Shown piece by piece: positions 54,826-63,123 of a stretch of DNA of 64,000 bases (position 1 is the stretch's first letter; each line of letters opens with the position of its first letter). Both the position numbers and the translations under genes were made by a program. This DNA comes from Syntrophotalea acetylenivorans (GTDB lineage: Bacteria; Desulfobacterota; Desulfuromonadia; Desulfuromonadales; Syntrophotaleaceae): the NCBI RefSeq assembly GCF_001887775.1, contig NZ_CP015519.1, positions 1,798,001 to 1,862,000 of the forward strand, given 5' to 3'. The notes under the pieces are model-generated. The model worked only from the letters and a program-made list of their open reading frames with translations. It had not been told where the DNA came from and did not search any database.

Positions 54826-56096
54826 ATTCTGAGCCTCGCCTCTCCCAACGGGAGATCGCTTTCTTTTTTTTCCCGCTGCTGCTCAATGTGCAGTTGATGA
54901 GCCTCTCCCATTCCCTCATCAATGCCGCCCTGGCCCGTCTCGCCCAACCGGTCCTCACCCTGGCCGGTTTTTCCGTCGCGATCGTGTTGCATCTGTGCCT
55001 GGCCTCACCGGCCTACCAGAACCACACCATTGCCATCGCCCTGATTCGCGGTCGCCGTTCCCTGCTGGGAGTCGGAGTCTATGTTGCAACCATCGCCCTT
55101 TATGTTTCGCTGCTGTTGGCCCTGGTCGCCTATACCCCTCTCGGCAAGCTGGTTTTTGAACGGTTGCTCGGCGTCAGTCCCGCTATTGCAGATGAGGCCC
55201 GCTCGGTGCTGACCATCCTGACCTTTCTGCCTTTTTTTACCGGCCTGCGCGGCCTCTGCCAGGGCATCGTGATTCGCGCCCGGCGCACCGGCCTGGTTTC
55301 TCTGGCCACCTTGATCCGGATTCTGTCGCTGGTCGGTTTCCTGTTGCTCGGCCGCCACTGGTTCAGCGGGGCTGCCGTCGGCGCCTTTGGCCTGCTGGGC
55401 TGCATCGCAGTGGAAACAGCCATCATGATATGGTTTGCCTGGAAAGCCTACACTCCATGCTCGACAGAACCGGAAAAAGGTCTGATAGCTATCTTCCGTT
55501 ATGCCTTACCCCTGTCCTTTTCTTCGGCAATGCAGCAAACCGTGCCCCTTATGATCAGTGCCATTATCAGCCGCCTGCCCGACAGTGCTCTTGCTCTGGC
55601 GGCCTTTGGCATCATCCGCGGCTTTATCTTTTTACTGGCCGGACCGATGCGTAATCTGCAACAGGCCTACCTGACACTAATCAAGGACCGTACGGACTAT
55701 CAAACCTTGACAGCATTCTACTGGCGGGTCGCCCTGGGCATGGGACTGATTACCCTGGCTATCGCCTACCCTCTCAATGGCATGGTGTTGGGCAAGGCCA
55801 TGGGCCTGAGCTTCGATCTGCGCCACTATATAGCTCTGCCCCTGGCATTCTGTGCCCTTTACCCGGCTATTTCAGGAATTATCTATCTCTATCGCGGCGC
55901 GTATTCCGCCAATCACCGCACGGCTTTTCTCAGCTGGGCGACTCTCTGCAAGGTCGCTTATCTCTGTCTCTGCTGGCTGCTTCTGGCACTCACGTCACTA
56001 ACCGTTCCCGGCGTCGCCCTGGCGATCTTTCTGCTCCTGTCCTGCGAGCTCTGCGAGGCCTGGTATCTGCGTAGCCGCCTGAAATTCCTTGCATAA
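54819..56096 (+). CDS. Multi-pass membrane protein, MATE/ANKH-like
   Basis: The 425-residue protein has about 12 hydrophobic helices with a MOP/MATE-type N-terminus (REIAFFFFPLLLNVQLMSLSHSLINAALARL) in two parts, and resembles ANKH-like (progressive ankylosis) or lipid-export proteins. No charged ligand signature is obvious. It starts at TTG 54819, overlapping the phosphatase stop by seven bases and with GGAG six bases upstream. Translational coupling is likely. Function remains unknown. Confidence 0.65.
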   Translation: MVDSEPRLSQREIAFFFFPLLLNVQLMSLSHSLINAALARLAQPVLTLAGFSVAIVLHLCLASPAYQNHTIAIALIRGRRSLLGVGVYVATIALYVSLLLALVAYTPLGKLVFERLLGVSPAIADEARSVLTILTFLPFFTGLRGLCQGIVIRARRTGLVSLATLIRILSLVGFLLLGRHWFSGAAVGAFGLLGCIAVETAIMIWFAWKAYTPCSTEPEKGLIAIFRYALPLSFSSAMQQTVPLMISAIISRLPDSALALAAFGIIRGFIFLLAGPMRNLQQAYLTLIKDRTDYQTLTAFYWRVALGMGLITLAIAYPLNGMVLGKAMGLSFDLRHYIALPLAFCALYPAISGIIYLYRGAYSANHRTAFLSWATLCKVAYLCLCWLLLALTSLTVPGVALAIFLLLSCELCEAWYLRSRLKFLA

Positions 56097-56123
56097 CAAT
56101 TTGTGCCTGCCTACAATACTCAA

Positions 56124-56284
56124 GGGGCTATCGATCTTATCATGCACCGGCTGCAACATCGTCTGCTCGGCTCATATTCCTGGGAATTCTCGGCAGATAG
56201 CTCTGCTATTCGCTCTCAAATTCTCGGGTATCGGTTCTCGAACAGGCAATATTTCTCTTTGGTCCGTTAAGTCCGACACCCTCC
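56124..56284. repeat. Dispersed repeat family B, copy 2 (interrupted)
   Basis: The left half at 56124-56170 (GGGGCTATCGATCTTATCATG, CACCGGCTGCAACATCGTCTG in two pieces) and the right half at 56261-56284 (GGTCCGTTAAGTCCGACACCCTCC, in part) match copy 1 at 52701-52770. About 90 bp of unrelated sequence separates them. It ends just before the strong ribosome site of the frameshifted phosphatase-like gene. Confidence 0.65.
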
Positions 56285-56296
56285 CGGGAGGAGGCA

Positions 56297-56898
56297 ATGA
56301 AAAAAAAACATCCTTGCCCCGACTGCCGGCGATGCCTGTGGTGCACTGACACTCGCTGCTCCGTTTGCCTGCGCGAATCAAAACCGTGTCAGCGGAAACT
56401 TTCCCAGGCCGAACAGATCGCCCTTTACGAAAGCATCAACCGCGTTCACCAACAGCAAAAAACGGAGGTTCGCATGAAAAAGCGCGCTCTGTTTCTCTGC
56501 ACCGACAACTCTTGTCTCAGCCCTATGGCTGCAGCCCTGATAAATTTTGATTTTGGCGACAGATTGGAGGCCGTTTCTGCAGGCTTGACCACCCAGGACC
56601 ACCCCCCCAAGCCACCGCGGTTATGGCCGAGCTCGGGATCGATCTCGACTCACAGGTTTCCAACTGCCTCAGCCGCTATGAACGGGAACCCTTTGATTAC
56701 GTCATCACCCTGAATACCGAAGCTGAGAAAAACTGCCCCCTCTACTTCGGTGGCGTCAAACGGCATACCATGAGGTTCACCGATCCGAGCCAGGCCAAAG
56801 GCAGCGAAGAAGAGATCCTGGCCGAATTTCGCAAGACCCGCGACGCTCTCCGTCAGCAGCTAGGTGACTTCTTCCGCCGGCAGCTGGCCCAACAATAA
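56297..56898 (+). pseudogene. Cys-rich N-terminus plus LMW phosphatase/ArsC-like domain, frameshifted
   Basis: Frame 1 (ATG 56297, GGAGG upstream) starts with a cysteine cluster, CPDCRRCLWC and CSVCLRESKPC. It continues in frame into an LMW protein-tyrosine-phosphatase-like domain that has its own ATG at 56474 with a second GGAGG. This breaks near residue 105 at a run of seven C (56603-56610 region); the rest (AELGIDLDSQVSNCLSRYER to RRQLAQQ) is in the next frame to 56898. One extra C restores a full domain. The P-loop reads LCTDNSCLSPMAA, lacking the catalytic arginine of CxxNxCRS. Confidence 0.75.
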
Positions 56899-56990
56899 CC
56901 TGGCGGCCATTAAATTTGCTGTTCACCGTAGTCCTCGGTTTCCTTCGGCAAACCAGACCGGCCGCCCCAACTTCGGTAACGACCTCCATA

Positions 56991-57371
56991 ATGAATGCTC
57001 CCAAGGAATTACCCGCTTCCGTCATCAACGCCATTTTTGTTCTTGGCCTTTTTTCCTCCATCTGCTTCCGCGTACTGCTGGTCGCCGACGCTCTCTACCC
57101 ACCCTTGTTTCGCCCCATCTGGTATGGCGGCGTCCTCGGCTATTGCGGCTTCTTTCTGCACCGCTATCGCATCACCCGCAAACGCAAGAACGCCATCCGC
57201 GGCATGGACCTGATTGCCAAGGTTAACCAGAACAGCCTCGGAACGGAGGATCAGAAGGCCGTCAGCTATATCCTCTCCTCCATCGATCACAGCAAGGAAG
57301 GTCTCAATTATCTGATCATCTTTGTCCTCTCGGCTTTGGCCATCGCCGCCGACCTCTACCTTAGCTACTGA
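56991..57371 (+). CDS. Small membrane protein of unknown function
   Basis: From ATG 56991 the product has 126 residues: an N-terminal helix (INAIFVLGLFSSICFRVLLVADAL), a second one (IWYGGVLGYCGFFLHRYRIT), a basic loop (RKRKNAIRGMDLI), and a C-terminal hydrophobic helix (LNYLIIFVLSALAIAADLYL). No family is recognised. A TTG upstream (56916) would add 25 residues. Its 3' half is nearly identical to a broken copy at 61021-61310, about 4 kb away. Confidence 0.65.
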   Translation: MNAPKELPASVINAIFVLGLFSSICFRVLLVADALYPPLFRPIWYGGVLGYCGFFLHRYRITRKRKNAIRGMDLIAKVNQNSLGTEDQKAVSYILSSIDHSKEGLNYLIIFVLSALAIAADLYLSY

Positions 57372-57405
57372 CGCGGCTCGCTTTACCGTCTCCAGATAAA
57401 ATAAC

Positions 57406-57431
57406 GGTGCTGCCTCCTATGAGGCAGCACC
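57406..57431 (+). terminator. Hairpin terminator after the small membrane protein gene
   Basis: GGTGCTGCCTC pairs with GAGGCAGCACC around CTAT, followed by ATTTCGG. Position 35 bases after the stop fits a terminator although the T tract is short. Confidence 0.65.
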
Positions 57432-57525
57432 ATTTCGGCAGGCAAGGTGATTAGGATTTACTTTTCGGGGTCGGCGCCTCAGGGTGAGGCGCCTTGATAA
57501 AACGGTTTGAAAAGTCTGCCGAAGC

Positions 57526-57759
57526 CTATTCACCTCTCAGCGGAGAGTCAAAGGGGCAGGGGATTTTGCTGAAAGATCCGTGCTTGCCAGGAAAGGTCTC
57601 ATCAGGTTCTTCGCGGAATTGGCGCATCCATTCATACAGCGCATTGGGATGGATCTCCAGATCCGCAGCTACATCTTCACCTCTCTGATCGCTATCGGTC
57701 ACCAAGCGTACCTTTTCGACCTTAAATTCACAGGTGAAACGCCTTTTTCTCGAAACCAT
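57526..57759 (-). mobile_element. IS3-family transposase OrfA remnant
   Basis: From ATG 57759 (GGGAGGGTGCC upstream) the 77-residue reading frame has the HTH_Tnp_1 features of IS3/IS911 OrfA: SRKRRFTCEFKVEKVRLV, DLEIHPNALYEWMRQF and FPGKHGSFSK. The frame ends without the rest of OrfA or any OrfB. No intact terminal repeats were seen. It is an inactive fragment located between the small membrane gene and the MscS-type operon. Confidence 0.75.
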
Positions 57760-57948
57760 GGCACCCTCCCGTTGCTGTTTTAGCAACTTTTCGAACTTCC
57801 CAAAATTTCTGGGGAAGGTCACAAGTCTGGTCATCGCCCCTCCACCCGCCAAGCTCTCATTCGCTGTTTATTTTCAGGCCTCTATCTGTTGGCGAAACAT
57901 TTTGCTGCTACAGTATAAAGACTATTTTGCCATGGAAGGAGGTCGCCG

Positions 57949-58788
57949 ATGCCCTGGAATTCGGATTTCTGGACGGAACATGTGGGTAAGATATTGGTTA
58001 CCGACATTATGAAGTGGCTGCCGATGCTGGGGGCCGCGCTGGTACTACTGTTGGTCGGTTGGCTGGCGGCACGCCTGGCCCAATTTGCGGTTGGCGAAAT
58101 CCTCAAGCGGCTAGGTCTGGACCGGCTGGGCGAGAAGGCCGGCGCTGCCCGTCTGCTGCAAGATCTCAGCATGGACGCTTCCGTTTCACGGTTACTGGCC
58201 CGGCTGATCTACTGGCTGGTGCTGCTGGTGTTCGTGCTGGCGGCAGCTGAGAGCCTCGGCCTGCAGGGGATGAGTACCACCCTGCAAAGTGTGGTCGACT
58301 ATCTGCCCAAAGTGCTGGCAGCCATGCTGATCCTGCTGCTCGGCGGCCTGATCGCGCGGCTTGTGGGCAATACTCTGGGTGCCATGGCCGACCGTTCCGG
58401 CATACGCGGTGGGCTGGCCCTGGGGCAGGCCAGTCGCTACATTATTCTGGTTTTCGTCGGCGTGCTGGCCCTGGAGCAGCTAGGCGTGCAGACCGCCCTG
58501 CTGGTAAGCTTCGCCACCGTCCTGATCACGGCTCTAATGCTGGCCCTGGCCCTGTCCTTCGGCTGGGGCAGCAGGGAGCTCGCCCGCTGCATCATGGCCG
58601 GCTTTCACCTGCGGGAAGTCTTTCTGGTCGGTCAGATTTTGCAGGTGCGCGGCCACAGAGGTCGACTAACGGCCATCGGTCCGATCAAAACGATGCTTGA
58701 AACAGAGCTGGGCCGGGTTTCTCTGCCCAACTACGTCTTTACCGAAGAAGAGGTGGTGATCCTGCCCGAGGAAGAAAGCGATGGCTGA
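57949..58788 (+). CDS. Small-conductance mechanosensitive channel-like protein
   Basis: The 279-residue protein has three or four long hydrophobic helices, including two TM_helix (PF05552) type repeats (AALVLLLVGWLAARLAQF; PKVLAAMLILLLGGLIARL), a glycine-rich pore-like helix and a short C-terminal beta domain (VGQILQVRGHRGRLTAIG; VSLPNYVFTEEEVVIL). This fits MscS relatives of the small, conserved TM_helix type. AAGGAGGTCGCCG precedes ATG 57949. Its stop overlaps the ATG of the next gene (ATGA). Confidence 0.8.
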   Translation: MPWNSDFWTEHVGKILVTDIMKWLPMLGAALVLLLVGWLAARLAQFAVGEILKRLGLDRLGEKAGAARLLQDLSMDASVSRLLARLIYWLVLLVFVLAAAESLGLQGMSTTLQSVVDYLPKVLAAMLILLLGGLIARLVGNTLGAMADRSGIRGGLALGQASRYIILVFVGVLALEQLGVQTALLVSFATVLITALMLALALSFGWGSRELARCIMAGFHLREVFLVGQILQVRGHRGRLTAIGPIKTMLETELGRVSLPNYVFTEEEVVILPEEESDG

Positions 58789-60518
58789 TGAACAAGCAGC
58801 ATATCCGCATAAGAGACTACGTCGAGGGCAAACTCAGCGCTGAGGCCTCCCGGGAAGCCGAGGCCCATCTGCTCGACTGTAGCCGCTGCCGGCAAGCAGT
58901 GGAAGAGCTGCAGCAGCGCCGTACCGCTGGTCGCAAAGGAGGCGGACCCGGCCGTATTTTGAGCCGTTTCATCGGCGGCTTGCTGCGCGGGGAGCTAATC
59001 ATTGTTGACCCCCTGCTGGAAAGGCTGCGATTGGTCAGGCCGTTCGGGCCGCCGAAAGCCGCAACAAGCGACGAGCCGCTGCGCGTGCTGCGCCCGATCG
59101 TTCTCAGCGGGGTCAGCCGGTTGTGGCGATTCATCGGCCGTTTCGGCCTCGTGCTGTCGTTGACAGCGGGAGTCCTTTTGCTGCCTCGGCCCGAGGGACT
59201 TTCCGCTGCCGGCCAACGGGGTCTGGCCGCCTTTGTCTTTACCGCCGGCGTGTTGGCTCTGGAACCGGTGTCCCTGCCCATCGCCGCACTTATGGTACCG
59301 GTCGCCTTGGTGGCGCTAAGAGTCGCCGACACGTCCCAAGCCTTTGAAACCTTTTCCCGTCCGGTGGTTTTTCTGATTCTGGCCAGCCTGTTTCTCGCCG
59401 AAGCCCTTCGCAAACACGGCTTGACCAGGCGCCTGGCGCTACTTGCAATCGTTGCCTCGGGGGGCGGCACCGGCGCCTTACTGCTGGGTTTGATGAGTAT
59501 CTCTGCGCTTTTTTCCATGTGGGTAGGAAATACCGCCACCGCAGCCATGCTGATCCCGGTGGCCCTGACCATTTCCCGCGAGGTTTCCGATAGAGACGAG
59601 GCCGCCGACCTGCTGACACTGCTTGCTCTCGGCATTGCCTACAGCGCCAGTTTGGGAGGCATGGTCACTATCCTGGGGGCCGCAGCCAACGCCGTTGCCT
59701 CAGGCTTTCTAAGTAAAATCATGCCTTGGACCTTTCTCGACTGGCTGAAATACGGTCTGCCGGCCTTTGTGGTAATTTTTCCGCTGACCTGGCTGCTGCT
59801 GTTCAAGCTCATGCCGGTGGCGATCACACGACTCGATGTATCGCCCGCCCGGGGCCAGGTTCGGGATATGGGCCCGATGAATCGAGTGGAGCGGGAAATC
59901 CTCATCATGCTGGTCGTCACAGCCTGTCTGTGGATCGGCGGGCCTTTTCTGGAAGCCTCTTTGGGACTTCCTCCGACCCTGTTTTCCGCAGCCTTGGTAG
60001 CGGTGATGGCCGTTTGTTATTTGGCGATTCGGGAAATCATCGACTGGGAGGACCTCAAGGGGATCAGCTGGGGCATCTTTCTGATCATCGGCGCCGGACT
60101 CAGTCTGGGTGAAGCGCTGGTCCGCTCGGGCGCCACCGACTGGTTTGCGCTTCTGATTGCCCCGCTGGTAACCGGCTCGTCGCTCTTTATCAGCCTGATC
60201 CTGTTGGTGACGGTCTCTGCTCTGCTTACCAATCTGCTGAACAATACCACCATCGCCGCAGTATTCGTGCCAGTGCTGATCACCCTGGCAGCGGACCAAC
60301 CGGCTCTGAACCCCTTAATGCTGGTGTTGCCCGTAACCCTGGCGACTACCTTCGGCTATTCGCTGCCCTCGGCCTCCGGCCGCATGGCCCTTTTGGCCGC
60401 TACCGGGATCGTACCGAGGGGTACGATGTTGCGCTGTGGCCTCGTCATAACTTTAGCCAGTTCTCTGGCGCTGGCTGTGCTGTTCTATCTGCTTGCAGGG
60501 ATCGGCTGGTTCGGGTGA
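58788..60518 (+). CDS. SLC13-type transporter with N-terminal zinc-finger (zf-HC2-like) fusion
   Basis: The 576-residue protein opens with a zf-HC2 anti-sigma-like finger: EAEAHLLDCSRCRQAVEEL, with His27, Cys31 and Cys34 in the HxxxCxxC pattern. A basic linker follows, then an SLC13/DASS sodium:dicarboxylate (or anion) transporter of about 11 helices (IALMVPVALVAL, WVGNTATAAMLIPVALTI, TNLLNNTTIAAVFVPVLITL, TTFGYSLPSASGRMALLAA). NTT/SNT motif pairs for Na+ and carboxylate binding are visible (GNTATA, NNTTIA). The start overlaps the MscS-like stop. The fusion is unusual. Confidence 0.8.
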   Translation: MNKQHIRIRDYVEGKLSAEASREAEAHLLDCSRCRQAVEELQQRRTAGRKGGGPGRILSRFIGGLLRGELIIVDPLLERLRLVRPFGPPKAATSDEPLRVLRPIVLSGVSRLWRFIGRFGLVLSLTAGVLLLPRPEGLSAAGQRGLAAFVFTAGVLALEPVSLPIAALMVPVALVALRVADTSQAFETFSRPVVFLILASLFLAEALRKHGLTRRLALLAIVASGGGTGALLLGLMSISALFSMWVGNTATAAMLIPVALTISREVSDRDEAADLLTLLALGIAYSASLGGMVTILGAAANAVASGFLSKIMPWTFLDWLKYGLPAFVVIFPLTWLLLFKLMPVAITRLDVSPARGQVRDMGPMNRVEREILIMLVVTACLWIGGPFLEASLGLPPTLFSAALVAVMAVCYLAIREIIDWEDLKGISWGIFLIIGAGLSLGEALVRSGATDWFALLIAPLVTGSSLFISLILLVTVSALLTNLLNNTTIAAVFVPVLITLAADQPALNPLMLVLPVTLATTFGYSLPSASGRMALLAATGIVPRGTMLRCGLVITLASSLALAVLFYLLAGIGWFG

Positions 60519-60570
60519 AGTCCAAACCCAGCCTTTTCAGCGCAACCTTCCACAGGTACAAGGAGAAACG

Positions 60571-60915
60571 ATGCGAGTTCTGGTGATCGGCGCCGGAGTT
60601 ACCGGGGCCAACGTATTGAAACAACTGCAGAAAAATCCCGCTATCGAAATCGTGACCGCCGATCCTCGCCAAGAGCACCACGCGGTTAAAGAGGGTATCA
60701 TCGACAAGGTCGACATTCATGAGGTCCTGACACCTCTCACCTTGAAAACCGTGCTCGACCGGACTCGGCCCGATCTGGTGCTACTGGCCATGGCCGCAGA
60801 AGACATGGGACTGGGCAAGGCGCCGGGCATCGAAATCCTGGCTGACGCCCTGAAGCAAGAGATTTCGGCCCTGAGCATGGTGCCGGTGATCGAGGTGACC
60901 CGAGTGCGTCGCTAA
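60571..60915 (+). CDS. Small Rossmann NAD(P)-binding protein (TrkA-N-like)
   Basis: The 114-residue protein starts at ATG 60571, with AAGGAG five bases upstream. MRVLVIGAGVTGANVLKQL is a glycine-rich NAD(P)-binding motif, followed by a PxxRQEHH region and VLDRTRPDLVLLAMAAEDMG. It looks like a stand-alone TrkA-N/RCK or saccharopine-like nucleotide sensor and lies 53 bp after the SLC13 gene, suggesting it regulates that transporter. Function is inferred from context only. Confidence 0.65.
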   Translation: MRVLVIGAGVTGANVLKQLQKNPAIEIVTADPRQEHHAVKEGIIDKVDIHEVLTPLTLKTVLDRTRPDLVLLAMAAEDMGLGKAPGIEILADALKQEISALSMVPVIEVTRVRR

Positions 60916-61020
60916 AAGTTTGTCGGACCACGCGGGGCGAAGCGAAAATTTGCATGTTTGAGAACAGATTTCAGTTCATTTGGAGAGACTGGAAGGGCAA
61001 GCCTTTGCTAGACTTTTCTC

Positions 61021-61310
61021 ATCTGTTTTCGTGTATTGCTCATCACCGATGCCCTCTATCCGCCCCATTTTCGGTCCTCTGGTACGGAGGGGTACTGGGC
61101 TTTTTCTGCACAGTTATCGTATCACCCGCAAACGCAAGAACGCCATCCGCGGCATGGACCTGATCGCCAAGGTTTACCAGAACAGCCTCGGAACGGAGGA
61201 TCAGAAGGCCGTCAGCTATATCCTCCCCCCATCGATCACAGCAAAGAGGGTCTCAACTATCTGATTATTTTTGTCCTCTCGGCTTTGGCCATCGCCGCCG
61301 AGCGTTTTTT
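61021..61310 (+). pseudogene. Broken second copy of the 56991-57371 membrane protein gene
   Basis: The segment is homologous to 57071-57352. The middle (about 61110-61232) is nearly identical, while the 5' part is more diverged. Frames are broken: VLLITDALYPPHF in one frame, YRITRKRKNAIRGMDLIAK with YQNSLGTEDQKAVSYIL in another, and IDHSKEGLNYLIIF back in the first. One deletion is in a C-run near 61230. It has no own start or terminator and is a decayed paralogue. Confidence 0.85.
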
Positions 61311-61312
61311 CC

Positions 61313-61342
61313 AAAAAAAACGCCGCCCTGTTACGGGCGGCG
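61313..61342 (-). terminator. Intrinsic terminator of proC
   Basis: CGCCGCCC (61321-61328) pairs with GGGCGGCG (61335-61342). On the minus strand it is followed by eight T. It lies 36 bases after the proC stop. Confidence 0.85.
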
Positions 61343-61377
61343 TTCATGTTTAGCTATAATCTGCTTCGGGATCGAAG

Positions 61378-62190
61378 TCACTTACGTCCCAACTCCCGGG
61401 AGCGTTGCGCGGCCCGACTAACGGCCTCCATCAAGGCAGCCCGCAAACCTTTTTTCTCCAAGGTCTTCACTGCCTCAATGGTCGTGCCCCCCGGAGAACA
61501 GACCTTGTCCCTCAGTACCGCCGGATGCTCGCCGCTTTCCATAACCAACTTGGCCGCACCAAATACAGTCTGGGCGGCCAACTCCAGCGCAGCATCCATG
61601 GTCAGACCCTGTTGTACGCCGCCTGCCGCCATGGCTTCAATTACCGTATAGACATAGGCCGGGCCCGAACCGGACAGACCGGTCACTGCATCCATCTGCC
61701 CCTCGCTGACTACCTGCACTATCCCCACCGCTTCAAACAGTTGCCGGGCCGTCAACAGATCGTCTTCCCCGGCATGACTGCCACGACAGATCGCGGTGGC
61801 TCCGGCACCAACCAGAGCCGGGGTGTTGGGCATCACCCGAATAACTCGCGGAGAACCATTTAAGTATTCTTCCAAAGTCTGGCTGGTCACACCGGCAGCG
61901 ATAGAGACTAATAGTTTCTTCTGGTCCAGGGCCTTGGCGATTCCAGGCATCACCAGCGGTACAATCTGCGGCTTAATTGCCAGAACCACGACTTCGCTGG
62001 CGGTCACCACCTCGGCCACATCGGCCCTTGCATCGATACCATAGCGCTCAACCAACTGCAGGCGGCGATCTTCAACAGGTTCAGCAACCAGAATATCGGC
62101 GGCCGGAAAAGCTCCCTCGATAAGTCCCTTGATCAGAGCTTCCCCCATGTTGCCACCACCGATGAAACCGATTTTTCCGATGGATATCAT
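61378..62190 (-). CDS. proC: Pyrroline-5-carboxylate reductase
   Basis: ProC makes proline from P5C with NAD(P)H. The 270-residue protein shows IGFIGGGNMGEALIKGL (dinucleotide-binding), VIRVMPNTPALVGAGATAI, VTGLSGSGPAYVYTVIEAMA (in two parts), and the C-terminal CSPGGTTIEAVKTLE. Length matches the family. It starts at ATG 62190 after AAAGGATTCGTAGACT, and is convergent with the upstream accessory operon. Confidence 0.96.
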   Translation of the reverse strand: MISIGKIGFIGGGNMGEALIKGLIEGAFPAADILVAEPVEDRRLQLVERYGIDARADVAEVVTASEVVVLAIKPQIVPLVMPGIAKALDQKKLLVSIAAGVTSQTLEEYLNGSPRVIRVMPNTPALVGAGATAICRGSHAGEDDLLTARQLFEAVGIVQVVSEGQMDAVTGLSGSGPAYVYTVIEAMAAGGVQQGLTMDAALELAAQTVFGAAKLVMESGEHPAVLRDKVCSPGGTTIEAVKTLEKKGLRAALMEAVSRAAQRSRELGRK

Positions 62191-62368
62191 AGTCTACGAA
62201 TCCTTTCCTAAAAGGCTGCTGAAAACAGCTACTTGAGATATCTGCCGAATGCAAGTAAATATAATTATTCGGCCAGTGTCAAGAAGAGCCAGCCTTTTTG
62301 GCTGAAAAATGAAATCTTTTCGTTGGAAACGACCGGTTCTCAAGGGTTTTTTCACCAATATTTTTTTG

Positions 62369-62398
62369 TTGACAGCCTTACCGTTTGAAGAGTATATA
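62369..62398 (+). promoter_or_regulatory. Candidate promoter of the XRE-cupin regulator gene
   Basis: TTGACA (62369-62374), an 18-base spacer and TATATA (62393-62398) lie about 80 bases before the start codon. The -35 matches consensus perfectly. The predicted start of transcription lies inside or next to the palindrome that follows. Confidence 0.7.
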
Positions 62399-62408
62399 GC
62401 ACTCCCTA

Positions 62409-62425
62409 CTAAACAGACTGTTTAG
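62409..62425 (+). promoter_or_regulatory. Perfect palindrome, candidate operator of the XRE-cupin regulator
   Basis: CTAAACAG-A-CTGTTTAG is a perfect 17-base palindrome 10 bases after the -10 box, covering the likely transcription start region. Such a site suits a dimeric helix-turn-helix repressor; autoregulation by the gene at 62479 is the simplest reading. Confidence 0.6.
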
Positions 62426-62478
62426 CAATGGTAAACTTAAATCGCTTCCTTATGGTTTGAATAGCGTTGGAGCCTGCC

Positions 62479-63030
62479 GTGAAGATCGGACAAAAACTGA
62501 GAAAGTTGCGCATGGCTGATTCCCTGACCCAGGAAGAACTGGCCAGCCGCGCCGACCTGACCAAGGGCTATATCTCGCAACTGGAGAATGACGCTACTTC
62601 ACCGGCGATCAGCACCCTTAAAGACATCCTCGATGTCTTTGGCGTATCGATATCCGAGTTTTTTGCCGAACCCCATGAAAGCCAGGTCGTCTTCGGCAAG
62701 GATTCGACGGTCATCGCCACCGAGGAAGACGGCATCCGGGTCGAACTGCTGGTACCCGGAGCGCAAAATCGCACCATGGATCCCGCCCTGATCACCCTGC
62801 AAGCCGGCGAAGCCATGGAAGAGCAGTCCCTTCACGAAGGCGAAGAGTTCGGCTTTTTGCTCAGCGGCCGCATTGAACTGACCCTGGATGACAAAGCCTA
62901 TATGGTAAAGAAGAACGAGTGCTTTTTTTTCCCGTCTGACCAGCGCCATGCCGTTAGAAACATCGGCAGCGGGGTGGCAAAAATTTTGTGGGTAGTTACT
63001 CCGCCCACCTTTGAATACAAAGGCAAATAA
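62479..63030 (+). CDS. XRE-family regulator with C-terminal cupin domain (PuuR-like)
   Basis: From GTG 62479 (GGAG six bases upstream) the 183-residue protein has an N-terminal XRE helix-turn-helix (GQKLRKLRMADSLTQEELAS, TKGYISQLEND). The C-terminal cupin (HEGEEFGFLLSGRIEL, KNECFFFPSDQRHAVRNIG) has metal-ligand histidines. This is the PuuR/polyamine-responsive regulator architecture. It precedes the carboxynorspermidine-type gene, so it likely controls polyamine metabolism. The longer start TTG 62467 is less likely. Confidence 0.88.
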   Translation: MKIGQKLRKLRMADSLTQEELASRADLTKGYISQLENDATSPAISTLKDILDVFGVSISEFFAEPHESQVVFGKDSTVIATEEDGIRVELLVPGAQNRTMDPALITLQAGEAMEEQSLHEGEEFGFLLSGRIELTLDDKAYMVKKNECFFFPSDQRHAVRNIGSGVAKILWVVTPPTFEYKGK

Positions 63031-63123
63031 CGTGCTGCTTGCTCCGTCGGCAACCATCGCCGTTGGCGAGGCAACATTACAGGGATAACACTTTCAGGCA
63101 AATTATTTAAAGAGGAACAGAAC

